Origin: a virus
Length of the DNA stretch: 44,996 nucleotides
IMG/VR virus record: IMGVR_UViG_3300032205_000005
Location: 1-44,996 of that record
Strand: one strand, 5' to 3'
Both the position numbers and the translations under genes were made by a program. This document shows, piece after piece, positions 22,114 to 30,998 of the stretch. Position 1 is the stretch's first letter. Each line of letters starts with the position of its first letter. Under the pieces are notes generated by a model. The model searched no databases. It was not told where the DNA came from and saw only the letters and a program-made list of their open reading frames with translations.

Positions 22114-23424
22114 CTAAAGCTTGATGTACCAGCACACGAGCAACATCGGCGGCACGGTGTTGTGCGGCCGGTCGCCCATGTCGGTGCCGTTCGAACCGTC
22201 GTTGGTGATCGGGTAGTTCTCGGTCTTGTTGTGCCACTTGTCGTCGCCGGTGCCGTAGGCCGGCGCCGGCGGTGTCGTCGCGGGCTTCGCCGAGAACGCG
22301 CCGATGTACTGCAGCGTCGTGCCGTAGCCGACTTGGCCGGAGGTCGCGTTCCAGTTGACGAGATAGACGCCGGCCGTGTGATTCTGAATCGAGATGCCGG
22401 CGCCGTGGTCCTGAATGTTGACGCCCGACTGCGAGAACAGCGGCGCGTGCCCGCCGGCGCTGTCGTTCCAGAGCGAGTAGGAGTTGCCGCCGCGCGCGAC
22501 GAAGGCGTTCGACTCCGTCGGGTCGGAGAGGACGCCGTGCGTGTGCGAGGGGTCGGTGACGCCGTGAATGTGGCCGTCGTCGTGGACGACGTGCGTGTGG
22601 CCGCGCGCATCAATCCAGTCGTGCAAGTGAACCGCGAGCTCCGTCGGCGTCAGCTTGTGGACGGCCTCGCCGCCGTTGGCGCCGAGCATCCAGGGTTTCT
22701 GGTAGTCCTCCGGCTGATATGGCTTGTCGGCCTCGGTGATCAGCGGCATCAGGTTGAAGGTGCCCTTGTCGAGGCGGCCCGACACCGAGATGTTGTTTGC
22801 GGCGTCGAAGCCGTCGACGCCGCCAATCAGCCGGCCCCACATGTCCGGCGTCGCGATCTGCTTGTTCAGCTGCCAGTCGCCGTCGGCCGAGGCGCCTTTC
22901 ACCGGCATCAGGATGTTGTAGGCGTCCTGGCCCCACAGCCAGATGAAGAGGTCGTAGCAGTCGTCATGCGCCATGCCGGTGGCGTTCGACAGCGCGCTGC
23001 CGATCGTCTTGCCGGAGCACTCGACCCAGCCGTCGATCGAGGCGTGGTTCGACCACATCGGTTTCATGTCGCCGGTGCGCGCGAGCGCCGTCGGGTCGGG
23101 CACGTCCGGCGCCGGCGGCGGCACCGTCGGCACCGCCGCCGGCAGCATATCCAAGTCCTCGATCAGAACTTGGAATTGATCGAACACGCGGACGCGGTAG
23201 CCGGGATAGGGAAATTCGCCGACATAGATCGGCGGCATGCGCGAATAGCCGGTCGTGACGACCGGCTGCGTGAACGGAATCGTCAGCGCCGAGTCGGTGT
23301 AGACGACGATCGGGTCGAGCGTTTGCGCCTTGTAGAAAAAGGCGTTCGCCTGCTTCGGTTGACCCGTCGCCTGGTCGAACCACGAGGTCAGCGAGAGTGG
23401 GCAGAGGATTGAGTTTTCGGCCAT
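22114..23424 (-). CDS. Tail fibre with His-rich motif and collar-like C-terminus
   Basis: A 436-residue protein. The N-terminal part (about 1-90) resembles phage adaptor segments describing a film or thread (FYKAQTLDPIVVYTDSALT). The middle has a collar-like fold (GWVECSGKTIGSALS, TPDMWGRLIGGVDG). A His cluster (HTHVVHDDGHIHGVTDPSHTHG, about 273-294) resembles metal-binding fibre tips. It ends VPPMLLVCWYIKL, like tail-collar proteins. It probably binds the cell surface. Confidence 0.85.
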   Translation of the reverse strand: MAENSILCPLSLTSWFDQATGQPKQANAFFYKAQTLDPIVVYTDSALTIPFTQPVVTTGYSRMPPIYVGEFPYPGYRVRVFDQFQVLIEDLDMLPAAVPTVPPPAPDVPDPTALARTGDMKPMWSNHASIDGWVECSGKTIGSALSNATGMAHDDCYDLFIWLWGQDAYNILMPVKGASADGDWQLNKQIATPDMWGRLIGGVDGFDAANNISVSGRLDKGTFNLMPLITEADKPYQPEDYQKPWMLGANGGEAVHKLTPTELAVHLHDWIDARGHTHVVHDDGHIHGVTDPSHTHGVLSDPTESNAFVARGGNSYSLWNDSAGGHAPLFSQSGVNIQDHGAGISIQNHTAGVYLVNWNATSGQVGYGTTLQYIGAFSAKPATTPPAPAYGTGDDKWHNKTENYPITNDGSNGTDMGDRPHNTVPPMLLVCWYIKL

Positions 23425-23425
23425 C

Positions 23426-25585
23426 TCAGCGCCCCTCCGCCTCGCGCCGCCGGCGCTCTTCCTCGTCCATCAGCTGCTGCTGGTAGGCGCCGTAGCCGCC
23501 GACGAGGCTGGGCCCGCCCGGCGGCAGCCGCTTCTCGCCGCGGGTCCGATAGACCTGATCCAGCTGCGACAGGAACGCGCCCGGGTCCGGCGCCGTCATG
23601 ATGCGGGCATGCGAGATGTTCTCGGCCCGGTTGCGGCCCTGCACGAAATCGGGCGCGAACTTTTCGTAGAGCTTTTTTAGGCCGCCGATGACCGCTTGGT
23701 CCCAGGTCGGCGCCTCGGTGAGGGGCGCCTTGACCTTGACGCCCTCGACGTCGGGAATCTCTTTCTGGCCCTGCTGCCGGCCGGCCGTCGCCGAGGCCGA
23801 CTCGATCTTCTGATGCGTGCCCTGCTGCCGCGCCAAGCCCTCGAGGCGGGCATTGAAGGCCGCCGCCTCGTCGTTGCCGAGCATGATCCGCAATTTCTGC
23901 TGCGACCAGTCCGAGCGCAGGTTGTTCATGCCCTGCGACCAGTCGTTCGTCGCCGGCCCCATGAGCTCGTTGATGCCGTCGCGGGCGCCGATCCGAAAGG
24001 CCGTCTGCTCCTCGCTCGACATGTCGCGCCAGCGGCGCTGGAACTCGTCCGGCCGCTCCGCGCGCTTGAAGAGCTCGCGGCCGTTGTTGACGGCGTCGAC
24101 GATGTCGCTGTCGGTCTTGTAGGTGCGCGAGGCCTCGCCGTAGGCGGAGGTGTTGTCCGGCCGTCGGCTCGCGTTCTCGAGGGCCTCGTTGACGAAACTT
24201 CGCGCCGTCTCGAGGTCCTTCGTCGAGCCGCCGGCGCGCTTCGTCTTGTCGATGCGATCGGTGAGGAGGTCGCGCAGCTGCGTCGAGGAGGTGTAGCCGT
24301 GTTCGCCGCGCGCGTAGTCGCCGAGCTCCATCCAGGCCTGATGTTCGGGCAGCGGCTTCAGCGTGCCCTTGTGGACCGCGTCCGGCACCATGGTGTCGAT
24401 GAAGGCCGCCGCCCGGCCCTGGTCGACCGGCTGGTTGCCGACGAGCCGTTCGGCCTCGTCATAGAGCGCTTTGGCGCGCTGCCGGCGGGCGTCGCGGAGG
24501 TTCTCCGTCATGTCGGCGAAGTTGCTCTCCCGGGGCGCGATCACGCGATCGAGAGCGGAGTTCAAAAGGCTGTTCTCGCCGCGCAGGGATTCGAGCCGGC
24601 GGGTCAGGAAATCGCGGATCGTCTGCTGCTGCGGCCCGGGCTTCGTGTAGAGCCCTTCCGTCTGCCCGCGCAGGCGCGGCGAGACGTCGGACAGCGTCGC
24701 CTCCGGCCCGACGGCCTCGAGCTCCGCGCGGACGCGGGTCGGGCCGCCGGTGTCCTCGATCGCCTGGCCGGCACGGATGGCGGCGGCGGTCCGCGTCGGG
24801 CCGACGCCGGGCAGGTCGATGGTCGCGGCGGTCCGCTCCGGCCCCATCGCCTTGGCGCCGGCGGCGCCGCCGACGGCGCCGCCGACGATGCGGCCGATGT
24901 CGGCCCATTTCTCGAGGCCGAGCTGCTCGAGGGTGTAGCCGGTGCCCTCGGAGATCGCCGCCGGCGCGACGCCCTGGGCAATGAGCTCCTTGATCAGGGC
25001 GACGCCCTTCGCCGAGAGCGGCCCCACCTGGCGCAGGGCGCCCATGACCGAGGTCGGCCCGGCGCCGCCGACGAACTCGCCGACGATCTGCCCGTAATGG
25101 CCGGCCTTGCCGGTCGGCTGATAGTTGATCACCGGGTCGAGGGCGGGGATGCGCTTGACGGCGTCCTGCCGGAAATCCTCCCCCGACGGCCAGACCTTGT
25201 CCGGCTGGCCGGCGATCTGCGCCTCGAGCTTGGCACGATGCTCCGGCCCGTAGAGGTTCTCTTGCAGGTCGAGCCAGCCCTTCTGCAGGCCCTGGTAGAT
25301 GTCGGTCGGGGCGCCGCCGATGCCGACGATGCCGCGAACGACGCCGGAGCCGGCGCCCTTCAGGGCATCGCCGACGACGCCGGAATTGCGCTGCGCCTCG
25401 AGCTCCGCCCGGCGGGCGTCGACGGAAGCCTGGAAACTGTTCCCGGGCGGCAGGGCCGGAGCGCCAGGTGCCGGGGCGCCGGGCGCCGGAGCGCCAGGTG
25501 CCGGGGCTTGCGGCCCGCCCTCGCCGCCGGCGAGCTCGCGGCGGCGCTTCTCGACCCGTTCCTGAAAGCTGGGACCGCCCGCCAT
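23426..25585 (-). CDS. Putative internal virion/DNA ejection protein
   Basis: A 719-residue, mostly helical protein. An N-terminal Pro-Ala-Gly repeat region (APGAPAPGAPAPG, about 25-48) is followed by Gly/Ala-rich segments at about 170-240 that could insert in membranes (GRIVGGAVGGAAGAKAMG), then long charged helices. Size, composition and place after gp7-like and lysozyme genes match the P22 gp20/gp16 slot. The ATG at 25585 is chosen over GTG 25588: GGAGG lies 6 nt upstream and it overlaps the stop as TGATG. Confidence 0.78.
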   Translation of the reverse strand: MAGGPSFQERVEKRRRELAGGEGGPQAPAPGAPAPGAPAPGAPALPPGNSFQASVDARRAELEAQRNSGVVGDALKGAGSGVVRGIVGIGGAPTDIYQGLQKGWLDLQENLYGPEHRAKLEAQIAGQPDKVWPSGEDFRQDAVKRIPALDPVINYQPTGKAGHYGQIVGEFVGGAGPTSVMGALRQVGPLSAKGVALIKELIAQGVAPAAISEGTGYTLEQLGLEKWADIGRIVGGAVGGAAGAKAMGPERTAATIDLPGVGPTRTAAAIRAGQAIEDTGGPTRVRAELEAVGPEATLSDVSPRLRGQTEGLYTKPGPQQQTIRDFLTRRLESLRGENSLLNSALDRVIAPRESNFADMTENLRDARRQRAKALYDEAERLVGNQPVDQGRAAAFIDTMVPDAVHKGTLKPLPEHQAWMELGDYARGEHGYTSSTQLRDLLTDRIDKTKRAGGSTKDLETARSFVNEALENASRRPDNTSAYGEASRTYKTDSDIVDAVNNGRELFKRAERPDEFQRRWRDMSSEEQTAFRIGARDGINELMGPATNDWSQGMNNLRSDWSQQKLRIMLGNDEAAAFNARLEGLARQQGTHQKIESASATAGRQQGQKEIPDVEGVKVKAPLTEAPTWDQAVIGGLKKLYEKFAPDFVQGRNRAENISHARIMTAPDPGAFLSQLDQVYRTRGEKRLPPGGPSLVGGYGAYQQQLMDEEERRRREAEGR
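25455..25507 (-). repeat. 23-bp direct repeat encoding Pro-Ala-Gly units
   Basis: A 23-bp word starting GCCGGAGCGCCAGGTG occurs at 25455-25477 and 25485-25507, period 30 bp. It encodes the APGAP repeats of the internal virion protein. Such repeats may vary in number by slippage. Confidence 0.8.
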
Positions 25586-28500
25586 CACAGGCCTCCCGCG
25601 TTGAAGCCGTACTCTTTTTTGCCGGTCTGCGGGTTCGTCCAGACGTACCAGCCGGTGACCCGAACGGCCTCTTCCTCGTCCCTGACCGGAATCGCGGTCT
25701 TCTTCGTCTCACCGGGCTGCGGCCCGGTCGTGCGGACCGTGCCGTCGGTGTTCTTGTCGGGAAAGGCGGCGTCGTCGACGCGCTCGAATTGCTGCGGTTT
25801 CCAGCCGCCGGTGACGTCCTCCGGCTTGAGGCCGGCGGAGCGGGCCCGGTTCTCCCAGCCGCGCGTGTGGCTTTCGACGCCGCCGCGACGCTCCTCGAGG
25901 ATTTGCCGGGCGACGTTGAACATGCGCGCGCGGCCGGTCGCGGTCAGCGAGCCGCCGCCCTGGATTTGGTTGAAGAAGCCCCAGAGGCGTTGGTCGACGC
26001 CGCCGGCCGACTGCGCGTTCGCGGTTTCCGTCGCCGACACCGTGGAGTTCGGATCGATCGATTTGAACAGCTGCACGACGGCGACCATGTCGGAGATGCC
26101 GTTGCCCTGGCTCAAGGCGCCGCGCAGGCCGCCGACGGCGTTTTCGAGTTTGCGGTAGTCCTTGACCGCCTCGTTGCCCTCCCAGGCCGTGGCGTACTCG
26201 CGGATGCGCTCCGGGGTCTTCGACTCGCGCTCGTCCGGCATCGAGATCGGTTCGGGCTTGATGTTGCCCTTGTCGTCGCGGGTCATGCGCCAGGGGCGTT
26301 TGTCGTCCTTCGTCGTGAAGCGCTCGCGGCGCGGGTCGCCGGGCAGGATGATCTCGTCCTGATTGCCCTGCGCACCGCGACCCGGGATGACCGGGATGTA
26401 CTGGCCGCCGGGCGTGCGCTCGTAGACCGTGCCGTCGGCGCCGGTCACCGTCTGCGCGTTCTTGCCGGCGCCGGTCGTCGCCGCCGACATGGCGTTGATG
26501 CCGCCGACGATCGCGCCAACCATGCCGGCGTCGCCGGACTGAATCGCGTAGCCGAGCGAGCGCATCATGCCCGGCGTCATCATCGAGAGCGCGTCCGGCA
26601 CCAGGCCGAGGCGGTTCGCGGCGGCGACGGCGTGCGCCGGAATCCCGCCGGTCGCCTGCGGATCGCCGGGTCGCGGCTGCGGCTGCTGCGGTGCCGGTGC
26701 TGGTGTCGGCGCCGGGGTCGGCGCGGGTGTCGGCGCCGGGGTCTGCACGATCGGCGCCGGCACGGCCGGCGCGTTGCGCTGACCCGGTCCGGTCTGCCGG
26801 CGCACGGACGGCGTCGGTTCGGTTTGCGCGTCGATGATCGGCTGCATCGGCTCCGAGCCGACGACGGCGCCCTCGCCCTGCGGGCGCGGCTGCACGACGA
26901 GGCTCGCCTGCGGCCCCGAGCCTGGCGGCGGCGGCGGCGGCTGCGCCTGGGCCAGCTGCTGCGGCACGAAGTTAGGATCGGCGGAGGCGACCTGCACGCC
27001 GCCGTCGGGGCGGCGCGGCATCTGCGGCGGTGGTTCCGGCTGCGGCGTCGGCGCCGGCAGCGGCTGCGCCACGGCCTCGGCGGCCTGGCCGGGGAGGGGC
27101 GCGATCGGCGGCGTCTGCGGCGGCGGCGCCCCCGGGGGAGCTCCGCCGCCGCCGCCGAGCGGCACCGGCTGGAACAGTGGCGCTCCGGCATTCGTCTGCG
27201 AGGGGACCGGGTTGCCGGGTGTATTGGGGGCGCCGGGCGGAACGCCGCCTGGTGCGCCTGCGGGGCCCGCTGGCGGGCTTCCGCCCCCTCCGGCCATGGC
27301 ACCACCCACGGCCTTGGCAATGCCGCCCAGGACGCCCCCAGGGCCGCCCTGACCGCCGCCCTGGCCCTGCATGCCCTGCACCATGCCGTTCAGCTGCCCG
27401 AGCATGCCCTGCAGGCCGCCGGGGACCCGGGAGGCCATCGCCATGAAGGCCTGGCGGATCGGCGCCGGCGCCTGCGCCAGGGCGGCCTCGATCTGCTGCA
27501 TGGTCGGAACCCCGCCGGCGGGAGCTCCGCCGGCGGGTCCTCCAGCGGCGGGAGCCGGCCCGCCGCCAGGCGCGCCGCCGCGAAGAGCGTTCAGGACAGG
27601 GAGGCCCTCGTCTGGCTCCTTCTCGCCGCGGATTTCGCCGTGGCCTTTGACACGGTCGACGCCGATGCCGAGCTGCCCCTGCAGCTGCTTCGTCAGCTTC
27701 GTCGCCGCCTCGATCTGCTGCGGCGTCGCGTCCTTGGAGTTGCCGACAAGCGAGATGCCGATGCTGTTCGAATTGTCGAAACCGCTGCCGGCATGCGTGT
27801 GGTTGGTCCGCGCCGAGAGCGGCGCCGCCTGCACGATCGAACCGTCGCGATCGACGAGGAAGTGGTAGCCGTAGGGCACGCCGCCCCGGTTCGGATCGCC
27901 GCGCGAAATCTTCAGAGCGCTGTCGAGGTCGGGCGTCGCCGTGTGGTGCAGGACGATGCCGCTAAACGGCTGCGCGTTCGCGGTCGCGGTCTGCCCGAAT
28001 CTCTGCCCCGGCTGAAACACCGGCCGGACCTGCAGGTCGGGCGACTGGAAGACGTCGCCGCTCCCGCCGGTGCCGATCGGCCGCGCCGGCGGCGTCGGCT
28101 GCGGCTGCGCGGCGGTGCCGCCCTGCTGCGCGTAGACATTCGGCGGAATGCTCTTGATCAGCTTCTGGAAATCCAATTTTTCCATCGGCCGGCCGTCGAT
28201 CGAGAACTGCCCCGGCAGGCCGTTCGGCGCCTGCTTCAGGCGGCCCTCGCGCACGGCCTTGATGAACTCCGGCGAGTCGCCGATGCGGTTGAGCTCCGCC
28301 TCCGAGATGCCGAGCTTGCGGCCCATCTCGATGAAGCTCTGTGTGATCGGACCCTTGAGGCCGAGGGCGGCCTGGGCCTGCTGCGCCGGCGCCTGCGGCA
28401 CGAACGTGGGATCGTTCGACGCCAGCTGCACGCGGCCCTGCGGGCCCTGCGCGACGTTGCCGGGGATCGGTACGGTCGCCGAACCGGCCGGCGCCGGCGC

Positions 28501-29502
28501 CGGCGCCGTGGCAGCCGGCGGCGCCGGCACGGGTGGCTTTGGCGGCACCGCAACGGCCGGCGCGGGCGCCGGTCCAGAGCCGGTCGCCGTCGAGTATTCG
28601 GGACCCGGTGCCGGCTGGCCGCCGGCGCCGCCGCCGGCGGCAGCAGCTGCACCTGGCGCGACGTAGGTCCGCACGCCCGGCTGGCCGGGCACTTTCGCCA
28701 GCTGCGGCGCCGCAGCGGGACCGGCCGTCGAGCCCACCTGGCCGGTCCAGTGCCGGACGAAATCGCCGACGGTCGCAGTCTTCGGCAGGGGGCCGAGATT
28801 CGACAGCGCGTTCGTGCCCAGCACGCTCGCGACCGGCGCGTTCGGATCGGCGCGGAACAGCTTCGTCGCGCCGCCGACGCCCTGCTGGTGCGCCAGGTAG
28901 AGCTCGCCCGGCGTCGGCTCGCGGCCGAGCACGGCGGCGAGCTCCGCCTTGTTGCCGAGGGTGAACTGGTTGAAGGCGCGGAACTGGTTGTCGACGTCGG
29001 CGAGATTCGCGTTGGTGACGCCGTACTGCTTGCCGGTCGACGGCAGAAACTGAAACAGCCCCATCGCGCCGGAGGTCGGGTTCTTGATCAGTGGATTGGC
29101 GCCGCCGCCACTTTCGACGCCGATGACGCGGCGATAGTAGTCCTCCGGCAGGCCGCTCTGCTGCGCGGCGGCCTTGATCTTCGCCTCGATGTCGGCCGAG
29201 AGCGGTTTGTTGGAGAGCTCCTGCGGCGACGACACGCCGGGCGGCAATTGCCCCGGCTGACCGGAATAGGGACCGCCGGGCTGTGACAGCTTCGAAGCGT
29301 CGAGCCATTCCTGGCCCGATTTGCGCTGGAGCTCGCGGGCGTAGCTCGTGTCGTACTGGTTCTTGAAGGCTTGCCCGATGCCGGCAATGCCCTTCTGCAG
29401 CTGTTCGGAAACGTCGACCGGACCCCAGACCGGCTTTGACGGCGCCGGCGTCGGCGTGAGCGGGTTGTTGCGGACAAGGAACGGGGAAATCTGCAGCGCC
29501 AT
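25585..29502 (-). CDS. Giant virion protein with lytic transglycosylase and amidase domains
   Basis: A 1305-residue protein. A lytic transglycosylase domain lies at about 100-220 (YYRRVIGVESGGG with catalytic Glu130; SGAMGLFQFLPSTGKQYGV). An Amidase_2/PGRP domain lies at about 508-640: IVLHHTAT with His519/520, YGYHFLVDRDG, SIGISLVGN, VKGHGEIRGEKEPDEG with zinc-ligand candidates His621 and Asp631. Pro/Ala/Gly-rich linkers separate them (about 285-345) and follow (about 640-990). A helical C-terminal part ends the protein. It lies among ejection genes, so it probably enters the virion and cuts peptidoglycan at DNA entry, glycan strand and peptide stem both. The cytoplasmic lysin is a different gene. 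Confidence 0.88.
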   Translation of the reverse strand: MALQISPFLVRNNPLTPTPAPSKPVWGPVDVSEQLQKGIAGIGQAFKNQYDTSYARELQRKSGQEWLDASKLSQPGGPYSGQPGQLPPGVSSPQELSNKPLSADIEAKIKAAAQQSGLPEDYYRRVIGVESGGGANPLIKNPTSGAMGLFQFLPSTGKQYGVTNANLADVDNQFRAFNQFTLGNKAELAAVLGREPTPGELYLAHQQGVGGATKLFRADPNAPVASVLGTNALSNLGPLPKTATVGDFVRHWTGQVGSTAGPAAAPQLAKVPGQPGVRTYVAPGAAAAAGGGAGGQPAPGPEYSTATGSGPAPAPAVAVPPKPPVPAPPAATAPAPAPAGSATVPIPGNVAQGPQGRVQLASNDPTFVPQAPAQQAQAALGLKGPITQSFIEMGRKLGISEAELNRIGDSPEFIKAVREGRLKQAPNGLPGQFSIDGRPMEKLDFQKLIKSIPPNVYAQQGGTAAQPQPTPPARPIGTGGSGDVFQSPDLQVRPVFQPGQRFGQTATANAQPFSGIVLHHTATPDLDSALKISRGDPNRGGVPYGYHFLVDRDGSIVQAAPLSARTNHTHAGSGFDNSNSIGISLVGNSKDATPQQIEAATKLTKQLQGQLGIGVDRVKGHGEIRGEKEPDEGLPVLNALRGGAPGGGPAPAAGGPAGGAPAGGVPTMQQIEAALAQAPAPIRQAFMAMASRVPGGLQGMLGQLNGMVQGMQGQGGGQGGPGGVLGGIAKAVGGAMAGGGGSPPAGPAGAPGGVPPGAPNTPGNPVPSQTNAGAPLFQPVPLGGGGGAPPGAPPPQTPPIAPLPGQAAEAVAQPLPAPTPQPEPPPQMPRRPDGGVQVASADPNFVPQQLAQAQPPPPPPGSGPQASLVVQPRPQGEGAVVGSEPMQPIIDAQTEPTPSVRRQTGPGQRNAPAVPAPIVQTPAPTPAPTPAPTPAPAPQQPQPRPGDPQATGGIPAHAVAAANRLGLVPDALSMMTPGMMRSLGYAIQSGDAGMVGAIVGGINAMSAATTGAGKNAQTVTGADGTVYERTPGGQYIPVIPGRGAQGNQDEIILPGDPRRERFTTKDDKRPWRMTRDDKGNIKPEPISMPDERESKTPERIREYATAWEGNEAVKDYRKLENAVGGLRGALSQGNGISDMVAVVQLFKSIDPNSTVSATETANAQSAGGVDQRLWGFFNQIQGGGSLTATGRARMFNVARQILEERRGGVESHTRGWENRARSAGLKPEDVTGGWKPQQFERVDDAAFPDKNTDGTVRTTGPQPGETKKTAIPVRDEEEAVRVTGWYVWTNPQTGKKEYGFNAGGL

Positions 29503-29511
29503 CGCCCGCTC

Positions 29512-30606
29512 CTATTTGCCGAGGAAGCCGCCGAGGAAGCCACCGCCGCCGCCGAACAGACCGCCGAGAATCTGGCCGCCGAGTTGTAGGCCTCCCATCA
29601 TCGCGCCGGTGCGGTTTGCCGCCGCCTGCTGCCCGGCCATCATGCCCTGCTGCCCGGCGCCGATGACGGTGTTGTAGTAGTTGTTCGTGGCGCCGGCGAT
29701 GTCGTTCATGTAGCCGAGCGACGTGCCCGCGAGCGCGTTGCCGAAATTTGTCGAGAGCGATGCGCGGTCCTGGCCGTACTGCGTCGCGCCCTGCGCGAGC
29801 GTGCCCCAACCGGCCATCGTGTTCGCGGCCATGCCGCCATAGCCGGCGCTGTGAATCGCGGCGAGGTCCTTGCCCTGTCCGATCTGCGCCGTCGAAACGT
29901 CGCGACCCTGGTTCGCGTAGAGCGAAGCCAGCTGGTTCAATTGCCCCGCGTAACCACCCGTCGCCTGGCCGGCGGCGCCCTGGTAGCCCTGCAGATTGCC
30001 GAGCCATTGGTTGTACTCTTGGTTCGCCATGTTCGACGACAGCCGCGTGATCGCGTCCGTCGTGTTGCCGCCGTACAGCTGTCCGGTCCTGTTGGCGGCG
30101 CGCTGCGCGCCGCGCTGCGCCTCGCCGGTCTGCCAGGCGTAGCCCGGGCCGGCCTGGAACGCCGCCTCGGCGCTCGCGCGTCCCTCCGGCCCACCGAGGC
30201 CGAGGGCGTTCGAGTACATGTCGTAGCCGACGTTCGCCCTGTCGAGATTCGCCTTCCAGGCGTCGACGCCGATTTGCGACTGCCCCTCCGCCTTTCCGTA
30301 CATCTGGTTGAGCGTGTCGATGCCCTGGCCGTAGCCCTGGTTCACGTCGCCGACGGCTGCGGTCATGCCCTTGTTGATCAGGGCGTTCGACCGATTCATG
30401 CCGGTGACCGTGTATTTCTTCGAGCGGGCGTAATAGTCCTTGAGGTCCTTCGCCGACGGTAAATAGCCGACGTTCGTCAGCTTGTTCTCGGCGCGGTCGT
30501 AGCCGGACTTGTAGATGCCCTTGAGCTCGTCCAGCTGCTGGCCGGCCATTTGCGCCGTCCAGATCGCCGCGTTGCGGCCGGCCTTGCCGGAGAATGAACT
30601 CGCCAT
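29512..30606 (-). CDS. gp7-like DNA ejection protein
   Basis: A 364-residue, Gly/Ala/Gln-rich protein. The segment FQAGPGYAWQTGEAQRGAQRAANRTGQLYGG (about 150-180), followed by NMANQEYNQWLGNLQGYQG, matches the pattern of P22 gp7-type and related podoviral ejection proteins. The C-terminus (GGLFGGGGGFLGGFLGK) is Gly-rich and may be membrane-active. These proteins leave the capsid with the DNA and help form a channel across the envelope. It overlaps its upstream neighbour by TGATG. Confidence 0.8.
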   Translation of the reverse strand: MASSFSGKAGRNAAIWTAQMAGQQLDELKGIYKSGYDRAENKLTNVGYLPSAKDLKDYYARSKKYTVTGMNRSNALINKGMTAAVGDVNQGYGQGIDTLNQMYGKAEGQSQIGVDAWKANLDRANVGYDMYSNALGLGGPEGRASAEAAFQAGPGYAWQTGEAQRGAQRAANRTGQLYGGNTTDAITRLSSNMANQEYNQWLGNLQGYQGAAGQATGGYAGQLNQLASLYANQGRDVSTAQIGQGKDLAAIHSAGYGGMAANTMAGWGTLAQGATQYGQDRASLSTNFGNALAGTSLGYMNDIAGATNNYYNTVIGAGQQGMMAGQQAAANRTGAMMGGLQLGGQILGGLFGGGGGFLGGFLGK

Positions 30607-30998
30607 CAGGTCAACTCCACCTTCAGCACGCCGAGATAGGCGCGGCCATTGGCGTCGGTGGCGCGGATGCCGACGGAGTGCTTACCGATCGGCCCGGCGG
30701 GGTCGAGCGTCGTCTTGAGATCGGCGCCGGTGAATCCAACCTTGAGGCCCGAGGGGTTATCGCCGAGCACGTAGATGATCGGCGCCAGGGCGCCCTGGAT
30801 CGTCATCGACGCGACGACGCGGCCGACGGCGCCGGCGGCCTTCAGCGTCGCCTCCGTCGGCCGGAAATCGGAGGCCTGGCCCGGTTCCGTCGCCGCCGCG
30901 AAGGTCGTCGTCAGCCACTGGTGAAACTCACGCGACGGCGTGCCGTCCTCGTTCGCGATCTTGACGTTCGGCGGCAGCGGCTTGCGGAAGACGGCCAT
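30606..30998 (-). CDS. Structural protein with cadherin/Ig-like domain
   Basis: A 130-residue protein. The N-terminal 55 residues (MAVFRKPLPPNVKIANEDG, EFHQWL) look like an attachment segment. Residues 60-130 form an Ig-like beta sandwich of the cadherin-like type (GLKVGFTGADLKTTLDPAG, HSVGIRATDANGRAYLGVLKVEL). It is probably a minor capsid or tail decoration. TGATG overlaps both neighbours. Confidence 0.72.
   Translation of the reverse strand: MAVFRKPLPPNVKIANEDGTPSREFHQWLTTTFAAATEPGQASDFRPTEATLKAAGAVGRVVASMTIQGALAPIIYVLGDNPSGLKVGFTGADLKTTLDPAGPIGKHSVGIRATDANGRAYLGVLKVELT

Noticed and set aside
23696-26158. An 820-codon open frame on the plus strand
   Set aside because: It is antisense to the internal virion protein and has the composition of an antisense shadow frame.
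25468-29286. A 1272-codon open frame on the plus strand
   Set aside because: It is antisense to the well-supported transglycosylase/amidase gene, its product is Arg/Ala/Gly-rich without motifs, and long antisense frames are expected in GC-rich DNA.
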